A DNA stretch of 64,000 nt from Candidatus Babelota bacterium (GCA_018817025.1 JAHIUU010000008.1:39910-103909); one strand, 5' to 3'. Counted from the first letter of the stretch, positions 10,800-21,097 are shown. The notes: generated by a model from the sequence alone, not told the origin. Numbers and translations are program-made.

Positions 10800-13550
10800 A
10801 TGCCGGATCAAAACAGTTCATTCGAACCATCAGTCAAGCCTCTGTCTATAGAAAAAGAACTCAAAACATCGTTTCTCGATTATGCCATGTCGGTCATCGT
10901 CAGCCGGGCACTGCCCGACGTGCGTGATGGATTAAAACCTGTTCATAGAAGAATTCTCTATGCGATGCACAAGCTTGGCTACTATCATGATCGATCGTAT
11001 CGAAAATCAGCTACGGTTGTTGGTGAGGTCATTGGACACTATCATCCACATGGCGACTCGCCCATCTATCAGTCGATGGTCGGACTCGTACAAGAGTTCT
11101 CAAAGCGATACCCACTCTTAGACGGCCAGGGAAACTGGGGGTCGATTGATGGAGATAACGCTGCGGCCATGAGGTACACAGAGTGTCGCATGGCAAAGAT
11201 TGCAAAGGACATTCTTGCCGACATCGAGAAGCAGACCGTCCAGTTCGTTCCAAACTTTGATGAATCCACGAAAGAACCAACCCTACTCCCATCCAGAATT
11301 CCAAATTTTCTTGTCAATGGTTCAACCGGCATTGCAGTCGGCATGGCAACCTCTGTTCCCCCACACAATCTTTCAGAAGTTGTTACCGCTTGTATCAAAA
11401 TGATTACCAATCCAAAAATAACTGATGAAGAAATTTTCAACCTAATTCCAGCGCCAGACTTCCCAACCGGCGGCATCATCTGTGGTCGATCTGGAATTCT
11501 TAAAGCATATCGAACTGGACATGGGTCGGTAACGCTACGCGGCGTCGTCGACATTGATGAAAATAAGAAACAAAATCGACTGATTATCTGCGAGATTCCG
11601 TATCAGGTTAATAAGGCTGACTTGATTACAAAAATTGCAAATCTAGTTAAAAACAAAGTGATTGATGGCATCTCGAACATTCGAGATGAATCGAACAAAA
11701 AAGGCATTCGTGTCGTCATCGATCTCAAGCGGGGCGAGATTCCAAGCGTTGTGCTAAACCAACTGTATAAACACACGCCACTCCAATCAAAGATGTCCAT
11801 CTTGCTGCTTGCGCTCTATCAAAATCGCCCGATGATCTTCACACTGCGAGAAGTGCTGGATCATTTTATCGTTCACCGAAAAGAGATCGTCACAAGACGA
11901 ACCGAGTTTGATCTTGCAAAACACGAAGCTCGAGCCCACATCTGTCATGGTTTACTCATCGCTCTAGAAAACATCGACCGTGTTGTTGAGCTTGTTAAAA
12001 AATCTGATTCTGCTGTGACCGCCATCGAAGAACTTCAAGTTATTTTCAAGTTAAGCGAACTGCAAAGCAAAGCAATACTTGAAATGAAGCTGCAACGACT
12101 GACCGGCCTTGAGCAAACCAAGCTTCGCGATGAGCTCAAAATGCATCAGGAATTCATTACGCAGCTCAAACTGATCTTAGATAATCCAAGTATTTTGAAT
12201 AAAGAAATTATTAAAGAGTTTGAAGAAATACAAAGCTCGTATGGTGACAAACGTAAAAGTCGCATCGAAGGCGCAATCGACAGTTTTGAGGACAAAGATC
12301 TCATTCCTGATGAAGAAGCTGTTGTTACACTCACGCGTAAGGGATACATCAAACGAGTACCACTAGACACATATACCGTACAACATCGTGGTGGACGTGG
12401 TAAAAAGGGCATGGCAGATCTCGCTGGCTCAGAAGATATTATGCAGGATGTGTTTGTTGCGAAAACTCATGACGAGCTACTGTTCTTCACCAACCTTGGA
12501 CGTGTGTACAATCTTGACGTCTTCCAGGTGCCAGAGGGATCACGAACCTCTAAGGGACGTGCTATTATCAACCTGCTACCACTTGCCGAAAACGAAAAAG
12601 TTGTAAAACTACTGTGCCTACGTGAAATGGAAAATAAATTCTTGGTCATGATCACTAAGCATGGGATTATTAAGAAAACAGATATGTCCTCATTTGCAAA
12701 AATACGAAGCACCGGCATCCGGGCCGTCGGCCTAAAAGATGATGATGAACTCGCTTTTTGTGATGTCAGTCATGGAAACAACACGATTGTTATCGCAACC
12801 AGCTTGGGTCAAGGAATACGGTTTAACGAGGAAGAGGTTCGCGCAATGGGCCGACAAGCGGCAGGTGTCCGAGGCATCAAATTACGCGCTAAAGACTTTG
12901 TTGTTGGCATGGAAATTATTGCCGGAGACGAAAAAGACCTGCTCTTTGCAACCTCACGAGGCTACGGAAAGCGGGTTCGAATCGAAGATTTCCGAATTGC
13001 TCATCGTGGAGGCCTTGGCGTAAGGACCATCCCTGTCGACAACCGAAATGGCGAAGTGATTGGCTTGGTTCTTGTTTCTCAAGAATCGAACATTCTACTC
13101 ATCGACACCAACGGCAAAATCATCAGGCTTTCGCCACAAGAAATTAGAACGATGAGACGTCATGCTAAAGGAGTTCGACTCATCAAACTGGATAAGTCTC
13201 AAACGCTCGCAACGGTCGTTGCTTTCGAAGAAGAAGAGAACGATGATGGAAATGAACCGGGGCCTTCCGGCGGAAAAGAACCAAGAGAAAACCTGACTTC
13301 TGCAAAGCCTGCTCAGACAGTAAGTAAAAACCAACGAGCAGCCGGTGAGACCGAAAAAATTGAAGAGCCCGAAGAGGTCGAGGAAGACGAAGAGATAAAA
13401 GAAGTCGAAGAAGAAATGATGATGCAGGCGGCTGTAAAAATTTCTACCGAAAACAACCAGATAAGAGCAGAAGAAACGCTCGAAGAGGCTTTCGATATCG
13501 ATCCCGAAGAGCTTGAGCCAAAAGACACCGTCCAACGAACTCTTTTTTAA
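10800..13550 (+). CDS. gyrA: DNA gyrase subunit A (with acidic C-terminal tail)
   Basis: SFLDYAMSVIVSRALPDVRDGLKPVHRRILYAMHKLG, AAMRYTECRMAKIA (catalytic Tyr region), GyrA-box-like QHRGGRGKKGM. Confidence 0.96.
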   Translation: MPDQNSSFEPSVKPLSIEKELKTSFLDYAMSVIVSRALPDVRDGLKPVHRRILYAMHKLGYYHDRSYRKSATVVGEVIGHYHPHGDSPIYQSMVGLVQEFSKRYPLLDGQGNWGSIDGDNAAAMRYTECRMAKIAKDILADIEKQTVQFVPNFDESTKEPTLLPSRIPNFLVNGSTGIAVGMATSVPPHNLSEVVTACIKMITNPKITDEEIFNLIPAPDFPTGGIICGRSGILKAYRTGHGSVTLRGVVDIDENKKQNRLIICEIPYQVNKADLITKIANLVKNKVIDGISNIRDESNKKGIRVVIDLKRGEIPSVVLNQLYKHTPLQSKMSILLLALYQNRPMIFTLREVLDHFIVHRKEIVTRRTEFDLAKHEARAHICHGLLIALENIDRVVELVKKSDSAVTAIEELQVIFKLSELQSKAILEMKLQRLTGLEQTKLRDELKMHQEFITQLKLILDNPSILNKEIIKEFEEIQSSYGDKRKSRIEGAIDSFEDKDLIPDEEAVVTLTRKGYIKRVPLDTYTVQHRGGRGKKGMADLAGSEDIMQDVFVAKTHDELLFFTNLGRVYNLDVFQVPEGSRTSKGRAIINLLPLAENEKVVKLLCLREMENKFLVMITKHGIIKKTDMSSFAKIRSTGIRAVGLKDDDELAFCDVSHGNNTIVIATSLGQGIRFNEEEVRAMGRQAAGVRGIKLRAKDFVVGMEIIAGDEKDLLFATSRGYGKRVRIEDFRIAHRGGLGVRTIPVDNRNGEVIGLVLVSQESNILLIDTNGKIIRLSPQEIRTMRRHAKGVRLIKLDKSQTLATVVAFEEEENDDGNEPGPSGGKEPRENLTSAKPAQTVSKNQRAAGETEKIEEPEEVEEDEEIKEVEEEMMMQAAVKISTENNQIRAEETLEEAFDIDPEELEPKDTVQRTLF

Positions 13551-13620
13551 GAGCGAACTTATCCCCACAACGGCGGCATTATGGGTTGTTTTTAAGCAAA
13601 AAACCATGCTAAAATAATTC

Positions 13621-14841
13621 ATGCAAAAAACAAATAACACCACAACCCTTCTTCACCTTTCATTAATGCCAAACATCGGCCCTGCGTCTGTCTTGAAACT
13701 TATAAGAGGGTTTTACAAAGATTTTTTTGAAACGCACGCCCATCCCCATCTCTCTAAACCAACATTTGACTTACAACAACTATATCACTACAAAACCACA
13801 GATTTTATCAATAAGTTTGGGGTCTCTTCACGTATTGCAACCATACTGGTCAACGGCCTCTCAAACAAAAAGGAACTCGATCAAGAATTACACCTGATCG
13901 AAAAATACAACATCACTACGTTAAATTTTTTGGACGACACCTATCCCAATTCGCTTAAGGAGATCCATCACCCACCACTGATCATCTACAGTAAGGGGGT
14001 CTCGATCTCTAATGACCACAATAAAAACACAAAACGAATAGCAATCGTTGGTTCTCGCAAAGCAGACAGATACGCAAAATCCTGTATCGAAACGCTTGTA
14101 CCAATGCTCGTCTTTCATGGTTGGGAAATTGTCAGCGGCGGCGCCGCAGGGGTCGACAGCATGGCACATCATGAAACGGTTACCGCCGGCGGCAAAACAA
14201 TCGCCGTCTTCGGATCAGGCTTGATGGAACCATACCCGGCAAGTAATAAAGAACTTTTTAGATCGATCGTAAAAAACAACGGAACACTAGTTTCGCCGTT
14301 CTCACTAAGAACAACCCCAAACAAAGGCAACTTTCCTGCACGCAATAGAATCATATCTGGTCTTAGTCAGGGCTGCATCGTCATCCAGGCCGCAGAAAAA
14401 AGTGGTGCCCTAATCACCGCACATTTTGCACTCAACCAGGGTCGCCAGGTTTTTGCTCTTCCAGGAAAAGTAACCAATCAATTAAGTGCCGGCTGTCACA
14501 AGCTAATTCAACAAGGTGCAAAGTTAATTACGAATGTCGAGGATATTCTTGAAGAGTTCGAGATTACAAACTCAACTCAACCTCCAGCCAAAACCACCAC
14601 TATTCATGAAAAAACCGTTCCTATAAAAATTACGGTAAAAAAAGAAGAGAACGTCAACAAACATCCTCTTCTTAAACATATCACAGCACCATGCGCGATT
14701 GACGAACTAAGTGTTAAAACAAACATGTCACTTCTCGAACTGCAAGATCAACTATTCCAGCTCCAACTGGAAGGGATTATCAAACAAAATTATGCTGGCC
14801 TATGGGAGAGGGTACATGTAAATACGAAAGGAAAGTTATGA
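13621..14841 (+). CDS. dprA: DNA processing protein DprA/Smf
   Basis: IAIVGSRKADRYA, SGGAAGVDSMAHHETVTAGGKTIAVFGSGLMEPYPASNKELF, FPARNRIISGLSQGCIVIQAAEKSGALITAHFALNQGRQVFALPG. Confidence 0.95.
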   Translation: MQKTNNTTTLLHLSLMPNIGPASVLKLIRGFYKDFFETHAHPHLSKPTFDLQQLYHYKTTDFINKFGVSSRIATILVNGLSNKKELDQELHLIEKYNITTLNFLDDTYPNSLKEIHHPPLIIYSKGVSISNDHNKNTKRIAIVGSRKADRYAKSCIETLVPMLVFHGWEIVSGGAAGVDSMAHHETVTAGGKTIAVFGSGLMEPYPASNKELFRSIVKNNGTLVSPFSLRTTPNKGNFPARNRIISGLSQGCIVIQAAEKSGALITAHFALNQGRQVFALPGKVTNQLSAGCHKLIQQGAKLITNVEDILEEFEITNSTQPPAKTTTIHEKTVPIKITVKKEENVNKHPLLKHITAPCAIDELSVKTNMSLLELQDQLFQLQLEGIIKQNYAGLWERVHVNTKGKL

Positions 14842-15473
14842 CAAAAAACATTCTTTATCTTGGTTCTCAATCAAAGGCCCGACAAAAACTGCTCGATCTC
14901 GCAAAAATTAGCTATCAAATAATTGAACACTCAAGCGATGAGTGTGGCATCGACACCACCGGTTCATTCAACGAATACGTTCTTGCGATCGCTCGCCACA
15001 AAATGAAATCGATCACGCTCCCATCACCTGAAACAACTCAAAGCAAAACCATTTTTGTACTTACAGCAGACACGCTTATGCGCACAGAAAAAACCAAACA
15101 AATCCTAGGAAAACCAACCGATAAAAATCACGCCAAGCAGATGCTCGCACTACTCTGCCTAGAAAGAGCGGAGCTGGTCACTGGCTGCTGCCTCGATCAA
15201 AAAAATTATATTGATACAAAATGGGTAACAAGCAAAACAAATCACTGGACCACCCCAGCGACGCTCTCGTTCTGCGTCGCAACAGATATGGTTGATAGAT
15301 ACTTTGAAGAAATGCCACATGCAATGAACGCATGTGGCGCCGGAATTATCGAAGATTTTGGATTGAACTTTTTGAAAGATGCACACGGATCATTTACCGC
15401 AATCTTTGGGCTGCCGCTATTTGAATTGCGAACGGCGCTACACGCAATAGGCTTTTTCGAACAAACTAGTTGA
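14838..15473 (+). CDS. maf: Maf-family nucleotide pyrophosphatase
   Basis: Start trimmed to MTKNILYLGSQSKARQKLLDL; TADTLM, ILGKPTDKNHAKQML, GAGIIEDFGLNFLKDAHGSFTAIFGLPLFELRTAL. ATGA overlap with the dprA stop. Confidence 0.85.
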   Translation: MTKNILYLGSQSKARQKLLDLAKISYQIIEHSSDECGIDTTGSFNEYVLAIARHKMKSITLPSPETTQSKTIFVLTADTLMRTEKTKQILGKPTDKNHAKQMLALLCLERAELVTGCCLDQKNYIDTKWVTSKTNHWTTPATLSFCVATDMVDRYFEEMPHAMNACGAGIIEDFGLNFLKDAHGSFTAIFGLPLFELRTALHAIGFFEQTS

Positions 15474-15912
15474 CCGACTCACTTGAAGGGGGTTTCCAAT
15501 TTTTAAGAATTTGCCTAAAGAACTCTCGTTTGACCTCATGTTCATGAAGCGTCCGATTCTTTCTTGTCTGCTGTATGCTCAGCCACAAAGTCTTTGGATC
15601 TAATACGTTGTTATCAAGCACTTTTATAATCGGCTCCATGGCATCCTGCGCACACCAAGCACAAACATCCGCGTCAACCTCATCAAGACTGTCAAGGAGA
15701 GAGTCCTCGAGAAAGACAACAAAATCAGCCACGGTATTTTGCAAGCCATCGAGCATTCTCACATAATCTCGATCGCTTATATCTTCCAATTCGTTAGCCA
15801 GATTTTTCTTTGCCGCCTCTTTCACAAGAGAGCGCAACTGTTTTTTTCCGTGTTTCAAAAACCAATCAAGTAGCAAAATAAGTTCCAACGAAAGAGACAA
15901 CTGGTGGCTCAT
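15466..15912 (-). CDS. Hypothetical protein
   Basis: 148-aa ORF, no recognised family; convergent 8-nt overlap with maf. Confidence 0.55.
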   Translation of the reverse strand: MSHQLSLSLELILLLDWFLKHGKKQLRSLVKEAAKKNLANELEDISDRDYVRMLDGLQNTVADFVVFLEDSLLDSLDEVDADVCAWCAQDAMEPIIKVLDNNVLDPKTLWLSIQQTRKNRTLHEHEVKREFFRQILKNWKPPSSESVN

Positions 15913-15953
15913 AGTACATACTCTCTAAAAAATTATGATTGGGGAGCTGTTTT

Positions 15954-16301
15954 TTATACCGTTTTTTCGTCAACAACCCGAACGGCTGTATCAACAAGCT
16001 CATCTTTATCCCCATCTTTGAGGCGCTGCGCAAACTTGGCAAACGCTTCAGGATCAAACTCTTCTTCTTCATCAGAATCCTGGGGATCTTTTGAGTTGTC
16101 TGCGACCGCCACTGGTTCTTCAGCTTTTTCAACCGCAGCATCAGCAGGAGCCTCTACGTTTGAAGCGACAACTTCTTTTGTGGGGGCTTTAATCTCATCC
16201 CAATGACAACAACCATCTTCACACGCAGCACAGAAAGTGATACTACCAAGACCGAGCAAAAATACAACACTAAGAATCTTAAATATATTTGCTATTTTCA
16301 T
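15954..16301 (-). CDS. Hypothetical small exported acidic protein
   Basis: Signal peptide MKIANIFKILSVVFLLGLGSITFCA, then CEDGCCHWDE and an Ala/Glu/Val-rich acidic body. Confidence 0.6.
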   Translation of the reverse strand: MKIANIFKILSVVFLLGLGSITFCAACEDGCCHWDEIKAPTKEVVASNVEAPADAAVEKAEEPVAVADNSKDPQDSDEEEEFDPEAFAKFAQRLKDGDKDELVDTAVRVVDEKTV

Positions 16302-16433
16302 AACGTTTCCTTCCTATTGTAAGTCACTAAAACAGACGTTAAATACAGGGTAAAGTATACCAGTGGGCAGGCTAAAGTCAAAAGCTGTTTTTTAGAGCCA
16401 TTTGCAGTTCCATCTGCAATCCTGGCACAGGAA

Positions 16434-17324
16434 TCACACTATGTTTTGAACTTGTTCACGTACTTTCTCTAACTCTACCTTAAGCTCGACCGCAACAGAA
16501 CTTATGTCGAAATTTGAACATTTTGCAGCAATCGTGTTAACCTCGCGACCAAGCTCTTGCAAAATAAATTCAAACCGCTTTCCCTTCTCAGCCTGCTTGC
16601 TGACAAAAAGCTTGTTCACACTGTCCAAATGACTTGTAAAGCGAACAATTTCTTCGTGAATGTCAATCTTGTTAAGAAACTCGTAACTTTCGCCTAGCTG
16701 TTTTTCTGCTTCCTGGTCGCCACCCTTCGACCGAACGATTATTTCTTTTATTTCTGCTTTTTTCTTTTTCATAAAAACATCAAACAACTTTTTTATCTTT
16801 TCAATATGTTTTTGACAACCACTAAATCGCTTTTCAAGATCTTTCTGTAAACGAGCACCTTCAGCTTTTCTTGATTTGATGAGTTGGTCGGTAATTTCTG
16901 CTATAACTTTCAACAGCGCCTGCTCGGTACCTTTGCCAACCTCTTCCCGTTCGAACGTAAAAACACTCGGAAGCAAAACAACATCAGCAAGCGTTAAATC
17001 GCCCTTCACATGAAACCGCCCTTTTATTGTTTCTGCGGCCGAAAGATAATCGCTAACAACCTTGGCAACCGGAACAACAGACTCAAACACGCCCCCTTCT
17101 CCAGAAAGCTTTACCGAAATAAAAACGCGTCCCCGCAAAAGCTTTTCCTTGAGGCGATTAATAATAGGAATCTCGAGAGAACTCAAGCTACTTGGCAACT
17201 TACAACTCACCTCAAAAAACCGAGTGTTCAATGACTTAATCTCAACAGTTAAAACAGCCTCTTCACCCTTCTTGACAGGCAACACGGTTGTCTTTGAGGC
17301 AAAGCCGGTCATACTTAATATCAT
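16434..17324 (-). CDS. yicC: YicC family protein (YicC/YloC endoribonuclease family)
   Basis: MILSMTGFASK start; EIKSLNTRFFEVSCKLP; C-terminal GKRFEFILQELGREVNTIAAKCSNFDISSVAVELKVELEKVREQVQNI, typical of YicC. Confidence 0.93.
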   Translation of the reverse strand: MILSMTGFASKTTVLPVKKGEEAVLTVEIKSLNTRFFEVSCKLPSSLSSLEIPIINRLKEKLLRGRVFISVKLSGEGGVFESVVPVAKVVSDYLSAAETIKGRFHVKGDLTLADVVLLPSVFTFEREEVGKGTEQALLKVIAEITDQLIKSRKAEGARLQKDLEKRFSGCQKHIEKIKKLFDVFMKKKKAEIKEIIVRSKGGDQEAEKQLGESYEFLNKIDIHEEIVRFTSHLDSVNKLFVSKQAEKGKRFEFILQELGREVNTIAAKCSNFDISSVAVELKVELEKVREQVQNIV

Positions 17325-17369
17325 CCAAATCTCCTACTCTCAACAGGAATACAGAAATAATTGCAAAAG

Positions 17370-18089
17370 CTATACTAGATTTGCATACACATTTTGAACA
17401 TCGTCAAGCTCTTCGATCGCATCTAAAAACTTGTACACTTTGCTTTCTTGATCTTGGCTCTCAAGAGAAATCTTATTCTTTGGCACCCATTCGATATCAG
17501 CATCCTCAACAGACAACCCTTCTTGCTCGGCACCTTTCTTGATCAACTCTAAATCTTTCATGTCGCAAACAATCGACGCAACGTTATCGATGATAACAAC
17601 GTCTTCAACATCGTAATCTAGCAACTTTTCAAGAAGTTCATCTTCAGAAATATTGGCGGCCGGCAAACGAACCACGCCTTTGTGCTCGAACATCCAGGCA
17701 ACAGAACCAGCCTCACCAAGATTGCCCCCCATTTTCGAGAAAAGATGTCGCACTTCAGAAACCGTTCTTTTTTTATTGTCACTTAACGTTTCAACAATCA
17801 CCGCAACTCCATGGGGACCATACCCCTCATAAGTCGCCGCCTCATACGAAACACCCTCAAGCTCGCCGGTCCCTTTTTTAATCGCTCGAACGATATTTTC
17901 CTGTGGCATGTTGGCCGTCTTTGCTTTTTCAACGACCATACGCAAACGCGCGTTTGCGGTAGGATCGCCACCACCATCACGGGCGGCAACTGTTATCTCT
18001 TTGATTAATTTGGTAAAAACCTTCCCCCGCTTTGCATCTTCTTTGGCCTTTTTATGCTTAATTGTGGCCCACTTTGAATGTCCAGACAT
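17370..18089 (-). CDS. yebC: YebC/PmpR family (TACO1-like) regulator
   Basis: Start trimmed to MSGHSKWATIKHKKAKEDAKRGKVFTKLIKEITVAAR; KGTGELEGVSYEAATYEGYGPHGVAVIVE. Confidence 0.95.
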   Translation of the reverse strand: MSGHSKWATIKHKKAKEDAKRGKVFTKLIKEITVAARDGGGDPTANARLRMVVEKAKTANMPQENIVRAIKKGTGELEGVSYEAATYEGYGPHGVAVIVETLSDNKKRTVSEVRHLFSKMGGNLGEAGSVAWMFEHKGVVRLPAANISEDELLEKLLDYDVEDVVIIDNVASIVCDMKDLELIKKGAEQEGLSVEDADIEWVPKNKISLESQDQESKVYKFLDAIEELDDVQNVYANLV

Positions 18090-18172
18090 TGGCGTCCTCC
18101 TCACTTGTTTAAGGCTTAACACCCTCCAAGAATAATCGTTTTATCTCTACTTGTCGACCGATCAGAAGACCG

Positions 18173-19192
18173 TCAAAACATCGAATCCTGAATCTCTGGA
18201 TTCTCCCCAAGCAACCGTCTCCGTAAATACAAAATCTTCTTATGGGGAACCTGACGCCCCCTAGAGGTCTTCTGGATCAGCCCCTGACGAATCAGAAACG
18301 GCTCGCAAAAATCTTCAAGCGTATCCCGGTCTTCTCCTGTCATGGCAGCCAACGTCTCAATACCCACCGGTCCGCCGTCAAAGTCTTTGATGATATGAGT
18401 CAAAACCTGACGATCGAGCTTAGTCAAGCCATCTTCGTCGATGTTGAGAAACTTCATGGCATGATTGACTACCTCAATATCGATACACGCATGTTTATAC
18501 ACCTGAGCAAAATCGCGAACTCGACGCAGCAATCGCTTGACAATTCTGGGAGTACCGCGGGCTCTCTTCCCGATAGCTAAAGCTGCTTCAGGTAAAATTG
18601 GAATTTTGAAAAAATCTGCGTTTTGTCTCACGATCTCTGCCAAATCTTCCGGCTCATAAAACTCAAGTCGTTCAACAATGCCAAAACGGGTCTGGAGGGG
18701 TCCAGAAAGAAGCGCTGTCTTCGTTGTTGCGCCAATTAAAGTGAAAGGGTTAAGGGGGAGGCGAATCGACTTTGCTCCTGCGCCCTGGCCAACAATAACA
18801 TCAACACAAAAGTTTTCCATGGCACTATATAAAATCTCTTCAACAGGTTTGGGAAGACGATGAATCTCATCTATAAAAAGAATTTCTCGAGGGGCAATGC
18901 TCGTCAAGATCGCAACCAAATCCCCACTCCGCTCAAGTATTGGCGCACTGGTTATCTTCAGGTTGACATTGAGCTCCTTGGCCATCACCTTGGCCAGCGT
19001 CGTTTTCCCTAAACCAGGCGGCCCAAAAAGTAGAAGATGGTCTAGCGGCTCCTGGCGCAAAGTGCTCGCTTGCACATACACCTGTAGCTTCGTCTTAACC
19101 TCCGATTGTCCAAGATACTCATCAAAGCAGGTCGGCTGATATGTAAACGATTTGTCTTCAACGGTCTCCTGCAACGTCAATAGCTCTTCCAT
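18173..19192 (-). CDS. ruvB: Holliday junction branch migration helicase RuvB
   Basis: FDEYLGQSEVKTKLQVYVQA, LLFGPPGLGKTTLA, DEIHRLPKPVEEILYSAMEN, GATTKTALLSGPLQTRFGIVERLEFY. Confidence 0.96.
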   Translation of the reverse strand: MEELLTLQETVEDKSFTYQPTCFDEYLGQSEVKTKLQVYVQASTLRQEPLDHLLLFGPPGLGKTTLAKVMAKELNVNLKITSAPILERSGDLVAILTSIAPREILFIDEIHRLPKPVEEILYSAMENFCVDVIVGQGAGAKSIRLPLNPFTLIGATTKTALLSGPLQTRFGIVERLEFYEPEDLAEIVRQNADFFKIPILPEAALAIGKRARGTPRIVKRLLRRVRDFAQVYKHACIDIEVVNHAMKFLNIDEDGLTKLDRQVLTHIIKDFDGGPVGIETLAAMTGEDRDTLEDFCEPFLIRQGLIQKTSRGRQVPHKKILYLRRRLLGENPEIQDSMF

Positions 19193-19278
19193 AGTAGAGA
19201 CAAGCTACCACAAATTCAGTATCATGTCTTGCCAAAAAGAATCAAACAATTTAGAATTATGACTGGTTATATTCTTAT

Positions 19279-19354
19279 GGGTTGCTAGCTCAATTGGTAG
19301 AGCAACAGACTCTTAATCTGCAGGTTCGGGGTTCGAGTCCCCGGCGACCCACCA
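19279..19354 (+). tRNA. tRNA-Lys(CTT), CCA encoded
   Basis: Cloverleaf: acceptor GGGTTGC/GCGACCC, anticodon loop CTCTTAA, T-arm CGGGG-TTCGAGT-CCCCG, terminal ACCA. Confidence 0.92.
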
Positions 19355-19378
19355 TAAAACACCACGCAAATACTTCTT

Positions 19379-19465
19379 GCAAGAGTGGCGAAATTGGTAG
19401 ACGCGCTGGCCTTAGGAGCCAGTCTTCGAAAGAAGGTGGGGGTTCGAGTCCCCCCTCTTGCACCA
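19379..19465 (+). tRNA. tRNA-Leu(TAG), class II, CCA encoded
   Basis: Acceptor GCAAGAG/CTCTTGC, anticodon arm CTGGC-CTTAGGA-GCCAG, long variable arm, T-loop TTCGAGT, ACCA end. Confidence 0.93.
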
Positions 19466-19505
19466 TAATCGAGCATTTTAAACGTTTTTAAAAAGGGGAC
19501 GAAAA

Positions 19506-20855
19506 ATGTTCAGTAGTGAAGCAAGGCCTCAGGGCCATTTCGCCATAATGCTATCTACAAAATCAATATCTTCCCATCTGGTCGAAGCAACCGTCGTACT
19601 TTCTGCCAAAACAATCCAGGCTATCTATAAACAGGCGGCTTATCTCTACGCAAAAAGCGCCCAGCCGCAAGGACTAAAAAACATCACGCTGCCCCTCGAC
19701 TTTATTGAGAAAGAACTAGCAGACCGAATCAGCTGTAACGTCAAAAACTTCGCGCTAAAACATATTGTTATTGACTATCTTCTCAACCAAATTTCCAATA
19801 AAAAAATCTCCGTAGCCAATCATCCTAGACTAATCAACATGACCTGCTCACCAAATGTCGGGGGCCTGTATACTTTCGAGCTCTCGGTCGCCTCGCCAAT
19901 CCCTCTCAAAGAATGGAAACTCTTTACCTTCAAATCGCCAAAGAGAAAACGCTACAAAGATCTTGATAAACAGGTCGACCTCTTTATCAAACGAGAACAC
20001 GACAAATTTAAAAAGCAGGATCAAGAGGTAGTCGAAAATAACGATTGGGTAAACTTCGAGGCAACGATCACAGACGATTGCAAAAAACCAATTCTTCCTC
20101 ACCATGGGGACTCGACGTCTCCCCAGAACTGCATCCATCGGGCAAACTTTTGGATAAAAATCAATGTCAGTCATCTCGAAAAGCCTTTTCACATGAATTT
20201 TATCGGCAAAAAAGCAGGCGACTCGTTTACTACTTCTGAGATCCCTACAGATGAAGAATTCTACGATACTCTGACCGCAAGGTGCTGCTTCCTCATCACA
20301 ATCAAGTCTCTCGCGAAAGGTTCGCACCTCTCGGTTGAAGCGTTCAGGACAATCTTTAAACTAAAGAACAAAGCTGAAACCCACAACAAATTAATAGAGG
20401 TATTCTCCTATCGAAATGACATATCACAACGAAGATCGATCGTCGAAGAGGTGTTCCACCTATTCTTCTCAAAACATCGCTTTGAGATCCCCAAACACCT
20501 CACCATACGCAAACAAGAATCGCTTCTTGATATGCTCAGAAAACAACCCGATTATCAGGTCTATAAATCTCAAAAAGATTTTCATGAGAAAGTCGCAACC
20601 CTCGCGGAAAAACTTCTCAAGGAAGAGGTCCTCATCGACCAAATCGCCCACAAAGAGGGCATTAAAGCGAGCTCTAAAGACATTCGACACTACCTCACAC
20701 TATTCAACAACAGCAGGCTGCGAGAATTCGTCTATTTCAAGCCGGCCTTTGAACCCATCGAAGAGAGCGACACCCCTTTCCCAGAAAGCGCCCTTAGACA
20801 AGCTGTTCTGCGAGAAAAAACGCTCAATCACATCATCTATACGCTAACCCGCTGA
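19506..20855 (+). CDS. tig: Divergent trigger factor (FKBP-type PPIase plus C-terminal chaperone domain); start may be 19548
   Basis: N-terminal VEATVVLSAKTIQAIYKQAAYLYAKSAQ-QGLKNITLPLDFIEKEL, central FKBP-like segment, C-terminal helical domain typical of Tig. Similarity recognised by architecture; low local identity. Confidence 0.65.
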   Translation: MFSSEARPQGHFAIMLSTKSISSHLVEATVVLSAKTIQAIYKQAAYLYAKSAQPQGLKNITLPLDFIEKELADRISCNVKNFALKHIVIDYLLNQISNKKISVANHPRLINMTCSPNVGGLYTFELSVASPIPLKEWKLFTFKSPKRKRYKDLDKQVDLFIKREHDKFKKQDQEVVENNDWVNFEATITDDCKKPILPHHGDSTSPQNCIHRANFWIKINVSHLEKPFHMNFIGKKAGDSFTTSEIPTDEEFYDTLTARCCFLITIKSLAKGSHLSVEAFRTIFKLKNKAETHNKLIEVFSYRNDISQRRSIVEEVFHLFFSKHRFEIPKHLTIRKQESLLDMLRKQPDYQVYKSQKDFHEKVATLAEKLLKEEVLIDQIAHKEGIKASSKDIRHYLTLFNNSRLREFVYFKPAFEPIEESDTPFPESALRQAVLREKTLNHIIYTLTR

Positions 20856-20962
20856 TTGCTGCCAAAACGGGGCTTGTAGTTGCGTATTTCAGCATTATAC
20901 GATAGAATGGGTACTCGTTTGAAAAATAACTATCTATACATTGCAGAATATAAGGGATAACG

Positions 20963-21097
20963 ATGTCCACGACGTTTAAGCCAAGCAGATTAAAACGCAA
21001 GAGAAAACACGGCTTTCGCAAACGAATGCGAACTAAAGATGGGCGAAAAATCATCAATAATCGACGAAAAAAGGGGCGTAAACGGCTTGCTGTATAA
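20963..21097 (+). CDS. rpmH: Large subunit ribosomal protein bL34 (not in the supplied ORF track; 44 aa)
   Basis: [44 protein letters not shown], unmistakable L34. Confidence 0.97.
   Translation: MSTTFKPSRLKRKRKHGFRKRMRTKDGRKIINNRRKKGRKRLAV

Noticed and set aside
11069-11554. 161-aa minus-strand ORF opposite gyrA
   Set aside because: Antisense to the gyrA catalytic core.
13095-13643. 182-aa minus-strand ORF over the gyrA 3' end
   Set aside because: Antisense shadow of an unambiguous gyrA; Phe/Ser-rich composition is typical of the complement of an acidic coding region.
15866-16141. 91-aa minus ORF overlapping 15954..16301
   Set aside because: Out-of-frame with the leader-bearing ORF; no start context or composition supporting it.
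19282-19491. Plus ORF (MLAQLVEQQTLNLQVRGSSPRRPT...) and its minus mate 19285..19476
   Set aside because: Classic false ORFs created by translating tRNA genes (tRNA-Lys and tRNA-Leu here).
19848-20327. 159-aa minus-strand ORF opposite the trigger factor gene
   Set aside because: The plus-strand reading has coherent Tig architecture; the antisense ORF lacks any motif.
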